DNA of 64,000 nt from Isoalcanivorax indicus. Lineage in GTDB: Bacteria; Pseudomonadota; Gammaproteobacteria; Pseudomonadales; Alcanivoracaceae. The stretch covers positions 1,054,001 to 1,118,000 of the forward strand of contig NZ_QGMP01000001.1 of assembly GCF_003259185.1 (NCBI RefSeq), given 5' to 3'. Within the stretch, counting starts at the first letter, position 1. Each line of letters opens with the position of its first letter. Shown in pieces: positions 50,825-63,089 of this stretch. The notes under the pieces were generated by a model. It was not told the origin of the DNA. It made no database searches and saw only the letters and a list, made by a program, of their open reading frames with translations. The translations under genes were made by a program, and so were the position numbers.

Positions 50825-51893
50825 TCAGGTCAGCCGGTGCCGGCTTCGATAACGGCTCGGGGTGTCGCCGGTTTGCCGTCGGAACCAGCGAATGAATGAC
50901 TGGCTCTCGCTGTAACCCAGGCGGCGCCCTGCGTCTTCAACGCGCAGGCCCGGTTCCATGAGCAGTTCGATGGCCACTTCCAGTTGCACGCGGTTGAGCA
51001 ACGTCCGGTAATTCTCGCCCCGCGCTGCAAGGTGCCGATGCAGATGTCGGCATGCTGATGCCCAGCGTGTCAGCCAGGGCCTCACGGCTGGCACGCCCCT
51101 CCAGCACCAGGGTATGCAGCGACAGGCGGGCACGCTCCACCAGATTGCTCGTAGGCTCGTTGTCCGCCAGATGCAGGGCGTGGCGCTCAAGCGCTTGCAG
51201 CAGTGCCACATCGGCGCTGGAAAAGCGGTACTGCAACGCCTCTCTTGGCAACACCAGTGCCGATTGCGGCTGATCAAAACGTATCGGGCACTGGAACAAC
51301 TGCCGGTACATGTCCAGGTCTGCACCGGTGGCGGGCGGCCCGTGGTGGAAGTGCACGGCAAGCAGACATTGCCGTTGTTCGGGCGGCAGCAACTGCCGGG
51401 TGGAGGCCAGCGCCGCAAGCATGTATTCGGTAGCATGGCGACGGAACGCAGGGTGCTCGGTGACAACCTCCCAGCACAGCAAGACCCGGCCGGGCTGGTG
51501 CAGCAGGCTGGTTTTGCCGATCGAACTGATCAGGTGCTCGTAGCGCATGCACATCTCGATGAATTCACCGAAGGTGCCGCAGGCCTGGCGGATATACCCG
51601 ACCACACCGAATGCCTCCGGCGTGGCGGCTTCGGCGATGCGCAAGCCGAGTTGCTGCTCACCGCTGGTATGAAGGAGATGGTCCAGCAACGCTTCCAGCT
51701 GCCGGACGGCCACGGTATGACGTGGATCATCCCAGTTCGCGGTACCCAGGCCTGCTGCCTTCAGGGCGGCGCCTGTGTCGATGCCGAGTTCGGTCGCGCG
51801 GTCGGTGAGGTGACGCACCAGACGGGCCATCAGAATGCGCTGGTCTGCGGCCGCCGTCGTGTCGCCGCGGCTGCGCGGGCTGTAAGGTGTCAT
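50825..51893 (-). pseudogene. AraC-family regulator interrupted by a frameshift
   Basis: Arabinose-binding-like N-terminal domain from ATG 51893 (MTPYSPRSR...YIRQACGTFGEFIEMCMRYEHL...LGLRIAEAATPEAFG), then HTH start REALADTLGIS. At about 51041-51047 the frame breaks. In the other frame the helix resumes as LHRHLAARGENYRTLLNRVQLEVAIELL...SFIRWFRRQTGDTPSRYR to 50825. Removing one base in the ACATCTG stretch (coding strand) would restore ...PTLHRHLAARG. A true disabled gene or a sequencing error cannot be told from this. Confidence 0.78.
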
Positions 51894-52095
51894 GGCGCTG
51901 CAGGTTCCCGGTTGAAGCGACGCTCTGCTCAAAAGATAGCCACTCGGGGAGGGCAATGCACTACGCCGAAGCGGCCAGTGAATAAACATTTCGTGCCAGA
52001 AAAGGCTGACATCAGGACGAGCTGATTTCCTGCATACGCGTCTGGCGGCACGGGTTATGCTTCTTCCGGTCTGGAGTATCGAGATGCGAGGCACC

Positions 52096-52608
52096 ATGTA
52101 CAACAACCCGGCGCACGACGAGCTGACCTGCGACGACCTGGCCCGGCGAACCGGGCTTGCACTGAAAGCAGCAGGCTGGACAATGGCCACGGCGGAGTCC
52201 TGCACCGGTGGCGGCATTGCCGCAGCGGTCACCGATATCGCCGGGAGCTCCGGCTGGCTGGATTCCGGCTTCGTGACCTATTCCAACGAGGCCAAGATGC
52301 GGCTGCTCGGCGTGCCCGAGACGGTGCTGGCGACCCACGGCGCGGTCAGCGAAGCGACGGTGCGGGCCATGGCCGAGGGCGTGCTGGCCCGTAGCCCGGT
52401 GAATATCGCCGTGGCGGTCAGCGGCATCGCCGGGCCGGATGGCGGCAGTGCCGACAAGCCGGTGGGCACGGTCTGGTTCGCCTGGGCGCGGCGCGGGCAG
52501 GGCACCGAGGTCGCGTGCCAGGTATTTGACGGCGACCGTGCCGCGGTTCGCGCGGCCACCGTGATTACAGCGCTGGAAGGCATCATCGCCCGCGTCCCTG
52601 CCGCCTGA
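52096..52608 (+). CDS. pncC: CinA C-terminal-type nicotinamide-nucleotide amidohydrolase (PncC)
   Basis: 170 residues. Deamidates NMN in NAD recycling. Core motif [44 protein letters not shown], and [24 protein letters not shown]. Single-domain form lacking the N-terminal CinA part. ATG 52096 with GAGG four bases upstream; ATG 52084 also in frame. Conserved neighbour upstream of recA in Pseudomonas-like genomes. Confidence 0.93.
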   Translation: MYNNPAHDELTCDDLARRTGLALKAAGWTMATAESCTGGGIAAAVTDIAGSSGWLDSGFVTYSNEAKMRLLGVPETVLATHGAVSEATVRAMAEGVLARSPVNIAVAVSGIAGPDGGSADKPVGTVWFAWARRGQGTEVACQVFDGDRAAVRAATVITALEGIIARVPAA

Positions 52609-52671
52609 ATACCCGTGTTGGGCGGGTGTTTGGCCAAGGGGTTGCAGGGTTGGCAGGACACAGGCAGAATA

Positions 52672-52687
52672 CTGTTCATTAAGTCAG
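52672..52687. promoter_or_regulatory. LexA (SOS) box upstream of recA
   Basis: CTGTTCATTAAGTCAG fits CTG-N10-CAG, the LexA operator of gammaproteobacteria, about 67 bp before the recA ATG. Expected for SOS-induced recA. Confidence 0.8.
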
Positions 52688-52753
52688 TGCTGGCGTTACG
52701 GTCAGTCTTTCGCAGCACGGCTCATCCCACACAGATCAGACGAGGATTCGGCA

Positions 52754-53797
52754 ATGGATGACAACAAGACGAAGGCCCTGGGGGCCGCCCTGGCCCAGAT
52801 CGAGCGTCAGTTCGGCAAGGGTTCCGTCATGCGCATGGGCGATCAGAAGCGCGAGCGCATGCCGTCCATTTCCACGGGCTCCCTGGGGCTGGATGTGGCA
52901 CTGGGCATTGGCGGCCTGCCGAAAGGCCGGATTGTCGAGATCTACGGCCCTGAGTCCTCCGGTAAAACCACACTGACGCTGTCCACCATTGCCCAGGCCC
53001 AGAAGCAGGGGGCCACCTGTGCCTTTATTGATGCCGAGCACGCCCTGGACCCGGATTACGCCGAGAAGCTGGGCGTCAACGTGGCCGATCTGATCGTGTC
53101 CCAGCCGGATACCGGTGAGCAGGCCCTGGAAATCACCGACATGCTGGTGCGCTCCGGCGCCGTGGACATGGTGGTGGTGGATTCCGTAGCGGCCCTGGTG
53201 CCGAAAGCAGAAATCGAAGGCGAGATGGGCGACCATCACGTCGGCGTGCAGGCTCGTCTGATGAGCCAGGCGCTGCGCAAGATCACTGGCTCGGTGAAGA
53301 ACGCCAACTGTCTGGTGATCTTTATCAACCAGATCCGCATGAAGATCGGCGTCATGTTCGGCAACCCCGAAACCACCACCGGCGGTAACGCCCTCAAGTT
53401 CTACTCCTCTGTGCGCCTGGACATCCGTCGCATCGGCGCGGTCAAGCAAGGCGACGAAGTGGTGGGCAACGAGACCCGGGTCAAAGTGGTCAAGAACAAG
53501 GTCTCGCCGCCGTTCAAGCAAGCCGAATTCCAGATCCTCTACGGCAGCGGCATCAACAATCTGGGTGAAATCCTGGATATGGGCGTGCAGCTCGGTCTGG
53601 TGGACAAGTCCGGCGCCTGGTACGCCTACAAGGGCGACAAGATCGGTCAGGGCAAGCAGAACGCCTGTGATTTCCTGCGCGACAATCAGGAGATCACCAA
53701 AGAGATCGAAGCGCAGATTCGGACCCAGTTGCTGCCACCCCTCGCCTCCAAAGGTGAGGCGGCTGTGGAGGTCGAAGCTGCTGAGTCGGAAGACTGA
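52754..53797 (+). CDS. recA: Recombinase RecA
   Basis: 347 residues. Homologous recombination and SOS co-protease. Walker [10 protein letters not shown], Walker [13 protein letters not shown]2 loop region [29 protein letters not shown]-terminal start [23 protein letters not shown]. LexA box upstream, recX 32 bp downstream: normal recA-recX unit. Confidence 0.99.
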   Translation: MDDNKTKALGAALAQIERQFGKGSVMRMGDQKRERMPSISTGSLGLDVALGIGGLPKGRIVEIYGPESSGKTTLTLSTIAQAQKQGATCAFIDAEHALDPDYAEKLGVNVADLIVSQPDTGEQALEITDMLVRSGAVDMVVVDSVAALVPKAEIEGEMGDHHVGVQARLMSQALRKITGSVKNANCLVIFINQIRMKIGVMFGNPETTTGGNALKFYSSVRLDIRRIGAVKQGDEVVGNETRVKVVKNKVSPPFKQAEFQILYGSGINNLGEILDMGVQLGLVDKSGAWYAYKGDKIGQGKQNACDFLRDNQEITKEIEAQIRTQLLPPLASKGEAAVEVEAAESED

Positions 53798-53829
53798 GCT
53801 CCAGCAAGACGCCAGCCAGCAGGGCAACC

Positions 53830-54315
53830 ATGAAACAGCAGGATGCCAACCCCGCAGAGCCGCCCACCGAGGCGGCTCTGCGCAGTAGCGCGCTGAACAT
53901 GCTGGCCCGACGCGAGTTTGCCCGGGCCGAACTGGCCCGCCGGCTGTATCGGAAGTTCGGTGATGACGCCCCGGTGGAGCCGGTGCTGGCGTGGCTGGAG
54001 GAGATGAACTTCCTCAATGAAGCCCGCTATGCAGGCATGCTGGTGCGCAGTCATATCGAACGGGGGCATGGCCTGCTGCGTATTCGCCAGACGCTGCAGC
54101 AGAACGGCATTGCCCCGGCGCTGGCGGAACAGGCCCTGGCCGAGGCCGATTGCGACTGGTTTGCCCTGGCCGCCGAGACGCGGCAGCGACGGTTTGGCCA
54201 GGGGGCGCCCGCCGATATCAAGGACAAGGCCCGCCAACTGCGCTTCCTGCAATACCGTGGCTTTACCGGCGAGCAGTGCTTTGCTGCCCTCGATGAGGCC
54301 CACGACCCGGATTGA
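53830..54315 (+). CDS. recX: Regulatory protein RecX
   Basis: 161 residues. RecA filament inhibitor. Three-helix repeats: [56 protein letters not shown] and [18 protein letters not shown]. Directly follows recA, probably co-transcribed. Confidence 0.94.
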   Translation: MKQQDANPAEPPTEAALRSSALNMLARREFARAELARRLYRKFGDDAPVEPVLAWLEEMNFLNEARYAGMLVRSHIERGHGLLRIRQTLQQNGIAPALAEQALAEADCDWFALAAETRQRRFGQGAPADIKDKARQLRFLQYRGFTGEQCFAALDEAHDPD

Positions 54316-54392
54316 TCCGAGACAATCGAATCGGAGCCCGGTCCCCGTTATACTGCACGCCTTCGACCCCAAGCCACTGTGCAGCGAGACCT

Positions 54393-56999
<2,607 letters not shown>

Positions 57000-57111
57000 G
57001 ATTTAACGGTTTTTTCAAGGCAGACCCAGGCCCCGCCCGGACCGGCTTCATGCAATGTTCGCGCGGGAATGATAGAGTAGCGCGTTCTTTTTTTGCGGAT
57101 TGGCTCAATAT

Positions 57112-58344
57112 ATGGCCCTCATAGTGCAGAAATACGGCGGCACCTCGGTAGGTACCGTCGAGCGTATTCAGGCCGTTGCCGAGAAGGTAGCGGGCTTCAG
57201 AAAACGGGGTGATGACGTTGTCGTCGTGGTGTCCGCCATGAGCGGGGAAACCAACCGGCTGCTCGACCTCGCGAAGAACATTACCGAGAACCCCATCCCG
57301 CGCGAGCTGGATGTGCTGGTGTCCACTGGCGAGCAGGTCACCATCGCCCTGCTGTCGATGGCCCTCAAGGAGATCGGCCAGGACGCCCGCTCCTACACCG
57401 GCGGCCAGGTGCGCATTCTCACCGACAGCAGCCACACCAAGGCGCGGATCGAAGACATCGACGCGCACAACATGCGTGCCGACCTCGACGCCGGGCGCGT
57501 GGTGGTCGTGGCGGGCTTCCAGGGCGTGGACGGCAACGGCAACATCACCACCCTGGGACGCGGCGGCTCCGACACCACCGCCGTGGCCCTGGCCGCGGCC
57601 CTGAAGGCCGACGAATGCCAGATTTACACCGACGTGGACGGCGTCTATACCACTGACCCGCGTGTGGTCGACAATGCCCGCCGTCTCAACAGCATTACCT
57701 TCGAGGAAATGCTCGAGATGGCCAGCCAGGGCTCCAAGGTCCTGCAGATCCGTTCCGTCGAGTTCGCCGGCAAATACAATGTGCCGCTGCGCGTACTGTC
57801 CAGCTTCCAGGATGGCCCTGGTACCCTGATTACCGTCGAAGACGAGGTTGATATGGAAAAGCCGGTCATTTCCGGAATTGCCTTTACCCGTGATGAAGCC
57901 AAGATCATCGTGCGTGGCGCCCCGGATACCCCGGGTATCGCCTACAAGATCCTCGGCCCGGTGAGTGCTGCCAACATCGAAGTGGACATGATCGTGCAGA
58001 ACGTCGGCAAGGACGGCGCCGCCGACTTCACCTTCACCGTGCACCGCAACGATTTCAAACGTGCCCAGGAAGCGCTGCGCAAGGCCTCCGAAGAGCTCGG
58101 CAACCCCGAGATCATCGGTGACGACAAGATCGCCAAGGTGTCGCTGGTGGGCGTCGGCATGCGCTCCCACGCCGGGGTGGCCAGCAAGATGTTCGAAGCG
58201 CTGGCCCACGAAGGCATCAACATCGAGATGATCTCGACCTCTGAAATCAAGGTGTCCGTGGTCATCGCCGAGAAGTATCTGGAGCTGGCCGTGCGCGCCC
58301 TGCACTCCGCGTTCGAGCTGGACAAGGAGCCGGGCAGCGCCTGA
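57112..58344 (+). CDS. lysC: Aspartate kinase
   Basis: 410 residues. First step of the aspartate pathway (Lys, Met, Thr). [40 protein letters not shown], and [13 protein letters not shown]; two ACT domains (about 265-410) for feedback control, e.g. [33 protein letters not shown]. Start ATG 57112; the preceding bases (ttcttttttttg) give no clear Shine-Dalgarno. Confidence 0.97.
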   Translation: MALIVQKYGGTSVGTVERIQAVAEKVAGFRKRGDDVVVVVSAMSGETNRLLDLAKNITENPIPRELDVLVSTGEQVTIALLSMALKEIGQDARSYTGGQVRILTDSSHTKARIEDIDAHNMRADLDAGRVVVVAGFQGVDGNGNITTLGRGGSDTTAVALAAALKADECQIYTDVDGVYTTDPRVVDNARRLNSITFEEMLEMASQGSKVLQIRSVEFAGKYNVPLRVLSSFQDGPGTLITVEDEVDMEKPVISGIAFTRDEAKIIVRGAPDTPGIAYKILGPVSAANIEVDMIVQNVGKDGAADFTFTVHRNDFKRAQEALRKASEELGNPEIIGDDKIAKVSLVGVGMRSHAGVASKMFEALAHEGINIEMISTSEIKVSVVIAEKYLELAVRALHSAFELDKEPGSA

Positions 58345-58558
58345 GCGGACGACGGCGGCCGGGGTCTTCACTCGAAGCCCCGGCACCGGGGTGCCATACT
58401 GGCAGCGAGACATCAGTGCTGGCATATTGCATACTATGCGGCCCGCATCAGAGGCAAGCGCGCGGTCCCGGGCCAAGGATCACGCACGGAGGCGCTGGAC
58501 CCCTGAGTAGCGGACATTTGCGCTCATTCAAGACCGAAAGGACCCAGGAGGGATCACC

Positions 58559-58747
58559 ATGCTTATTCTTACCCGGCGAGTAGGCGAAACCCTGATGATT
58601 GGCGACGAAGTCACGGTCACCGTGCTCGGCGTCAAGGGCAATCAGGTTCGCATCGGCGTCAACGCCCCGAAAGAAGTTGCGGTACACCGCGAAGAGATCT
58701 ACATGCGCATCCAGCACGAGAAGACCACAGACGGCGACGGCGCCTGA
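58559..58747 (+). CDS. csrA: Carbon storage regulator CsrA/RsmA
   Basis: 62 residues. Dimeric RNA-binding protein that blocks or stabilises mRNAs at GGA motifs. [48 protein letters not shown] is the canonical sequence with the RNA-contact Leu4 and Arg44-type residues. The leader (58534-58558) itself has several GGA motifs, one overlapping the Shine-Dalgarno, consistent with autoregulation. Its likely RNA antagonist lies at 16245-16366. Confidence 0.98.
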   Translation: MLILTRRVGETLMIGDEVTVTVLGVKGNQVRIGVNAPKEVAVHREEIYMRIQHEKTTDGDGA

Positions 58748-58852
58748 TCTGGCCCTGTCAGTTGATGGTTTTCTGTGCGTTTGATGCACGGGCGCGCAAT
58801 TCAGGCTGGGATTTCACGCTGAAGATGGTATGATGCGCGCCTTGACGAATAC

Positions 58853-58942
58853 GGTGAGGTGGCCGAGTGGCTGAAGGCGCTCCCCTGCTAAGGGAGTATA
58901 CGTTAACCCGTATCGAGGGTTCGAATCCCTCCCTCACCGCCA
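58853..58942 (+). tRNA. tRNA-Ser (anticodon GCT)
   Basis: 90-nt type II tRNA including CCA. Acceptor GGTGAGG/CCTCACC, anticodon loop CTGCTAA (GCT, reading AGC/AGT), long variable arm TATACGTTAACCCGTAT, T arm GAGGG-TTCGAAT-CCCTC. Follows csrA, as in related genomes. Confidence 0.98.
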
Positions 58943-58952
58943 GACACAAAAT

Positions 58953-58975
58953 AGCCCGCGAAAGCGGGCTTTTTT
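58953..58975 (+). terminator. Rho-independent terminator after tRNA-Ser
   Basis: AGCCCGC-GAAA-GCGGGCT (58953-58970) followed by TTTTT. Stable seven-base stem with a GNRA-type loop and uridine tail. Confidence 0.95.
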
Positions 58976-59124
58976 GTGTCCTCCGTTCGACAAGCCGCGC
59001 CAGCGGCGCAGGACGCGCAAAGCGCCCCCGACGGCGGCACCGAACCTCAGTTCTCGGTAAGTCCACGGCCCGCCACCTTCGACCCCGCCTCACCGCGTCA
59101 GCCTAGTCTCCCCTGCCTCCACCA

Positions 59125-60129
59125 CTACCCCAAAAACCCCAAACACCCCGCCGCCTCCAGCTCCGGCGCCACCTTCTCACGGTCCGCGTCGCTCAGCGCA
59201 CTCCAGCGGCGCCGTATCTCGGCATAGCACTTGGCCTGATAGGGGAAGGGCTGCTGCGCGTACCGTTGCCCCCGGATGAGCACCTCCACCTCGGTCTGGT
59301 CACCGTTGGCTGCCTTCGCGTTGGCTTCCAAAAAAGGCAGATACTCAGCGCCAATCATTTCCAGCACCCCGCGACGCGCCTGGAGCGCAGAGGGCGCCGA
59401 GGCCTGCCACTCACCCTCGACCCCGGAAGCATCATCAAGCAGGGCCAGCCAGCTTTCCAGCAAGGGTGCCAGCTCACGCATGAGATCGCGCGGCCATATG
59501 TCAGTGGCGAGCTGCACAAGCTGACCGTACAGGGCGAAATCCGCCAGCGAAGGCCTACTGCCGAACAGGTACTGCCTGCCGCTCAATGACTCACCCAGGG
59601 CGGCCAGAATGCGTCGATAACTCTGTTCGATGATGGGCGCTGTTTCCGGACTGGAGCCCACCAGAGCCATTCGGCTTCGCTGTCTGGCCTGGAACTGTTC
59701 GGCAAAGGCCTGAACCTGCGTTACCGTCAGATCGGCAAGCATCTCCTGCGCGATCCAGATCGCGGCACGCTCGGCGGTGGCATCGTGCTTCCAGCGATGG
59801 TGGAACATCCACTTGGTGCCCCATTCATCGGCGAAATCCTCAATCAGATGGCAAAGGAAGGCTTCGGCCGGGCAGGGCGGAACGATCGAACGCTCGCGGC
59901 TGTGCGCCTCCAGCGCATAGGCCAGCGGCGTCGAGTCCACCCGCCACTGCGCCTCACCGGGCATTCGCATCATGGGTATCAATGCCGGTCTGACGGACTC
60001 GACGTCTACCCCCATGCCGGGTTGTCGCCATCGCCAGATATGAGGGATCCGACGGTAGCGCAGGATGGCGCGTAACTTGCGTGAGTACGGGGATGGGTTT
60101 AGCCCTATGATTTCCACCATTTTATTCAT
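59125..60129 (-). CDS. Glutathione S-transferase-like protein (large form)
   Basis: 334 residues. N-terminal thioredoxin-like domain (IIGLNPSPYSRKLRAILRYRRIPHIWRW, S/C-terminal to NPSPYSRK), then helical domain with LFGSRPSLADFALYGQLVQLATD. A C-terminal extension (about 250-334; EVEVLIRGQRYAQQPFPYQAKCY) exceeds the normal GST length. Start ATG 60129, or 60120. Divergent in context from csrA by strand; first of the less G+C-rich genes right of tRNA-Ser. Confidence 0.75.
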   Translation of the reverse strand: MNKMVEIIGLNPSPYSRKLRAILRYRRIPHIWRWRQPGMGVDVESVRPALIPMMRMPGEAQWRVDSTPLAYALEAHSRERSIVPPCPAEAFLCHLIEDFADEWGTKWMFHHRWKHDATAERAAIWIAQEMLADLTVTQVQAFAEQFQARQRSRMALVGSSPETAPIIEQSYRRILAALGESLSGRQYLFGSRPSLADFALYGQLVQLATDIWPRDLMRELAPLLESWLALLDDASGVEGEWQASAPSALQARRGVLEMIGAEYLPFLEANAKAANGDQTEVEVLIRGQRYAQQPFPYQAKCYAEIRRRWSALSDADREKVAPELEAAGCLGFLG

Positions 60130-60155
60130 TAATGACCACTTGTTGATAATGTTTG

Positions 60156-60491
60156 CTATTGAAGAGGGGCAAGTTTGGCCCAGCGATCTGCCAAGCTGGT
60201 AAGGCTCAGCAGCTTACGGCCCAACTCCTCGCCTAGCTCGGTAAGCGCGTAGCCGCCAAGCGCCAGTTCGATGATTCCGGACTTGCGAAGTGTTTGTAGC
60301 CGTGAATTCAGAACGCTCGGAGAGATGTTTTCGCACTTGTTCTGCAGGGCGCGAAAGGTCTGGGGGCCATCGCGCAGCTCCCAAAGGATACGCAGTGTCC
60401 AGCGTTGCCCGACCAACTCCAGCAGCTTGATGATCGGGCGAGATGCCTTTGAGCGGTCAGGATGGACGTGAGTGTTCTCTTCCGATTCCAT
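60156..60491 (-). CDS. HxlR-family transcriptional regulator
   Basis: 111 residues. Winged helix: VGQRWTLRILWELRDGPQTFRALQNKCENISPSVLNSRLQTLRKSGII, then ALTELGEELGRKLLSL. HxlR proteins sense reactive aldehydes or oxidants. Start 60491. The promoter carries CTACTAAATTAGTAG at 60500-60514, a probable operator. May govern the GST-like gene downstream. Confidence 0.9.
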   Translation of the reverse strand: MESEENTHVHPDRSKASRPIIKLLELVGQRWTLRILWELRDGPQTFRALQNKCENISPSVLNSRLQTLRKSGIIELALGGYALTELGEELGRKLLSLTSLADRWAKLAPLQ

Positions 60492-60499
60492 GCAGGCTC

Positions 60500-60514
60500 C
60501 TACTAAATTAGTAG
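60500..60514. promoter_or_regulatory. Palindrome in front of the HxlR gene
   Basis: CTACTAAATTAGTAG is a perfect 15-bp palindrome nine bases upstream of the HxlR ATG; a related half-site TTTAGTAG follows at 60527-60534. Likely HxlR operator. Confidence 0.6.
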
Positions 60515-60605
60515 CAACGCTATCAATTTAGTAGCGCCATGGCAATCAAAATCGTCCGTGGAGCTTCCCGGCAGCGCGGTGTTGAAGCGCGAGACAAGCA
60601 CAGCG

Positions 60606-60915
60606 CTATCTGGTGATGGACCGTCGGAATGCTATCAGGGTCTCGGCAAGTTCTTCTCCGGCGTCTTCCTGACTGAAGTGACCCGTGCCAGGTATGATCC
60701 GGTGCGGCTGATTTCGAGCGCCAGGGATAAGTTCATAAAACATTTCTTCCCAGCGTCGTGTAACGGCGTCACTGTCGCCAAACAATGTGAGGAAAGGTTT
60801 GCCGAAGCGTTCCAAGCTCGGTATCGAAGATGTCGAGGTAGTGCGGCGGCCAGGGGTAGCCATCGAGATTGTTGAACCGCCTCTCCGGCGTTCGCAGAAC
60901 AGATGGACGTTTCAT
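60606..60915 (-). pseudogene. Haloalkane dehalogenase remnant with internal deletion
   Basis: From ATG 60915 (AGGAGA upstream), codons read MKRPSVLRTPERRFNNLDGYPWPPHYLDI, the N-terminus of haloalkane dehalogenases. This then shifts at about residue 35 to a different frame giving FGKPFLTLFGDSDAV...RIIPGTGHFSQEDAGEELAETLIAF, the family C-terminus with the catalytic His. About 200 central codons including the Asp nucleophile are missing. Not an active enzyme. Confidence 0.75.
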
Positions 60916-60954
60916 CTCGCTCTCCTGCACTGTCCAGTTTGCTTCGAGGCTTGA

Positions 60955-61878
60955 TCAAAGATGATTGTCTTCTAATACCCTTAGGCAATGTTCATGGAGC
61001 TTCGCTCCCAGAGTACTATCGTTGGCTTTTGACGATGCGGGTGCAGGTTTGCCCGTATATGCCAGATAGCTCCCAGAGGGAGCCGACGCCTTGTTCAGTA
61101 GAATAAAGTTATTCAGGGCATTTGCGGACCGCTCCGGACCACTGACGCCGGGTACCAGAAAGCGTAACAGCGGCAGGAAGAAGTGCCAGCCGAATCTCTC
61201 CGGCCAGCTGCGCTCTCTTGCTAGGCTGGTGCCTGGCATTAGGCCGGGATCGAAAGAAAACCATTGCACGGCATTATCCTTGTGCGCCATATACCTCGCA
61301 TACGCAATAGCGCACAATTTCGCTGTGGCATAGCGGTCCATCCCTTTCTGAATGTCTGTTCCGTCGCCATGTGCCGTGCCGGCTGCCAAGGCCTCCGTGT
61401 TGGAGAAAAAGTCCCCGCGGAAACCGAAGAGCGCCGCCAGACGATCTTCGGCATTATGAGTGCCGCTGCCCACCATAACTACCTTGGCCCCATTCATAAG
61501 GCGTGGGCGGAGCATCTCAACCAGAAGTGCATGGCCGAGAAAGTTGGTGGCAAATGTTTCATCGATTCCGTCATCGGTGAGGCGAGCTGGTCCTAGAAGC
61601 TGGATACCTGCATTGCAAATAACCCCTTTTATAAGGCTTTCACCCACTAGTTCGTCAATCACGGCATGGGAAAAATGGCGAATGGAATCAAGGCGGAGCA
61701 GATCGAGTGGGAATACGTTTAAGCGACTTTCAGGGAAAGACGATAGTTGTTTGCGGATTAATGCGGGATCCCGAGCTCCGATGATCAGGTGGCTGCTGCC
61801 GTCCTTTAATAGCATGCGAGCCAGATGAAAGCCCATGCCGGAAGATGCACCTGTCAAAATATAGGTGGTTGCTTTCAC
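60955..61878 (-). CDS. SDR oxidoreductase (protochlorophyllide-reductase/WWOX-like group)
   Basis: 307 residues. YILTGASSGMGFHLARMLLKDG cofactor site, CNAGIQ, VGSGTHN, and catalytic YATAKLCAIAYARY. C-terminal PLLRFLVPG hydrophobic segment. Base composition is visibly lower in G+C than flanking core genes. Operon order on the minus strand: SRPBCC lipoprotein, SDR, dehalogenase remnant. Substrate unknown. Confidence 0.85.
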   Translation of the reverse strand: MKATTYILTGASSGMGFHLARMLLKDGSSHLIIGARDPALIRKQLSSFPESRLNVFPLDLLRLDSIRHFSHAVIDELVGESLIKGVICNAGIQLLGPARLTDDGIDETFATNFLGHALLVEMLRPRLMNGAKVVMVGSGTHNAEDRLAALFGFRGDFFSNTEALAAGTAHGDGTDIQKGMDRYATAKLCAIAYARYMAHKDNAVQWFSFDPGLMPGTSLARERSWPERFGWHFFLPLLRFLVPGVSGPERSANALNNFILLNKASAPSGSYLAYTGKPAPASSKANDSTLGAKLHEHCLRVLEDNHL

Positions 61879-62537
61879 AGGTTTTCCTCCTTGCGTGCGA
61901 GACCATCATCGTTTTGGCGAGTGTTTTGAGCCGCTGCGGCAAAATGTGAATCTGCTTCGGCACCCAGCCGTTCCAAAGCGGCGGACATGTATCCGCGCCA
62001 GTTGGTTCTTACAAAGAGCGAAAGCGGGATGCGCCGAACCGGGCCCTTTGGCGTAAAGCTGTAGGTCCAGGTGACACGCGTCAGCTCACCGCCGGGACGT
62101 GATTCAAGCTCGAAGCGGCCGATGGCGTATTCAGCGAGGAGGCCTGCCTCATTGGTGAACCCCCAAAGCTGATAGGAAAAGTGCTCGCCAGGTACAACGC
62201 TCAGCAGCTGCTCCACCACCTGGTGCCCATCTTCCAATCGGACTCTACGGCGTGTTCCGGGCGTGCCCCACGTGTCGGTAAGCACCTCACTCGTCGCCAC
62301 GCCAGGCAAACTGCGATAGGCGAGAAATACATCCTCCAGGGGCACAGTGATGATCCAGTCCAGTAACGCGTCAGCAGGGGCCTGGATATCAACCTCGACG
62401 GTATGGATGATGGACGAGCGATCGACCTGTCTTGGCGGCTCCGTACTGAATGACGGGTCGGTTGCCGGTACAGACACGCAGGCGGAAAGGGACAGCAAGG
62501 CAATCGGCAGAACCAGGCAAGAGATCGCAGAACGCAT
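61875..62537 (-). CDS. SRPBCC-like lipoprotein
   Basis: 220 residues. Signal peptide with lipobox LLSLSAC (Cys20), then the polyketide-cyclase-like fold IHTVEVDIQAPADALLDWI...WGTPGTRRRVRLEDGHQVVEQL, FELESRPGGELTRVTWTYSFTPKGP. It may bind a hydrophobic ligand in the envelope. Stop overlaps the SDR start (ATGA). ATG 62537. Confidence 0.75.
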   Translation of the reverse strand: MRSAISCLVLPIALLSLSACVSVPATDPSFSTEPPRQVDRSSIIHTVEVDIQAPADALLDWIITVPLEDVFLAYRSLPGVATSEVLTDTWGTPGTRRRVRLEDGHQVVEQLLSVVPGEHFSYQLWGFTNEAGLLAEYAIGRFELESRPGGELTRVTWTYSFTPKGPVRRIPLSLFVRTNWRGYMSAALERLGAEADSHFAAAAQNTRQNDDGLARKEENL

Positions 62538-62587
62538 GATGCTCTCCAGAATATGCGCGACGGGCGCAGTGTCCGAGCATCATAATA

Positions 62588-62600
62588 TACGTAGTTCGTA
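62588..62600. promoter_or_regulatory. Small dyad TACG-N5-CGTA
   Basis: TACGTAGTTCGTA with flanking ATAT on both sides (62585-62604), between the lipoprotein gene and the MarR gene; could be a MarR-type operator. Low certainty. Confidence 0.4.
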
Positions 62601-62627
62601 ATATGCAATGGGCGATGTTTCTTTGTG

Positions 62628-63089
62628 CTATGGTTCTGGCTCTTGTCTGGCCATCGCGAGAGCAATCTTGCCGAACATGCTGATAAAGTGCTGGCGCTCT
62701 GAATCGGAGAGCGCCTCCAGCATAAGCCGACAGTCAGCCTCCTGCCCCGCGATAACCTGCTCGGCGATACGCAGGCCCGCTGCCGTCGGCTGGAGCTGCA
62801 CAATGCGCCGGTTCGTCTCAGTGCGGCTGCGTGCCAACAGGCCGCTGCGAACCAGCCGGTCTACGATCGCTGATACGGTAGTGGGGACCATCCCCAGGTG
62901 CTGCCCCAGATCTGCGCCGATGCAAAGAGGGTGCGCAACCACATAAAGCAGTGCCTGCACATCGGTCTGGCTCAGGGGTTTGCTGAGGTCCGGGTGCTGC
63001 ACGCCCTCACTGACCTTGAATGCGCGTATGAGCGCATCAATGGCGTGCCGGAATGCAGTGATCTGACTCTGCGGAATGGTGTTATTCAT
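62628..63089 (-). CDS. MarR-family transcriptional regulator
   Basis: 153 residues. Winged helix LSQTDVQALLYVVAHPLCIGADLGQHLGMVPTTVSAIVDRLVRSGLLARSRTETNRRIVQLQPTAAG. Start ATG 63089 (MNNTIPQSQ). Upstream of the lipoprotein/SDR genes on the same strand, a probable local regulator. Confidence 0.9.
   Translation of the reverse strand: MNNTIPQSQITAFRHAIDALIRAFKVSEGVQHPDLSKPLSQTDVQALLYVVAHPLCIGADLGQHLGMVPTTVSAIVDRLVRSGLLARSRTETNRRIVQLQPTAAGLRIAEQVIAGQEADCRLMLEALSDSERQHFISMFGKIALAMARQEPEP

Noticed and set aside
58358-58384. GC hairpin after lysC as a terminator
   Set aside because: GCCGGGG/CCCCGGC stem exists but no U-run follows, and csrA may be read from its own promoter; left out as unsupported.
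58853-58942. tRNA-Ser as attachment site of an integrated element
   Set aside because: No duplicated tRNA 3' end and no integrase were found within the window; kept only as a question in the findings.
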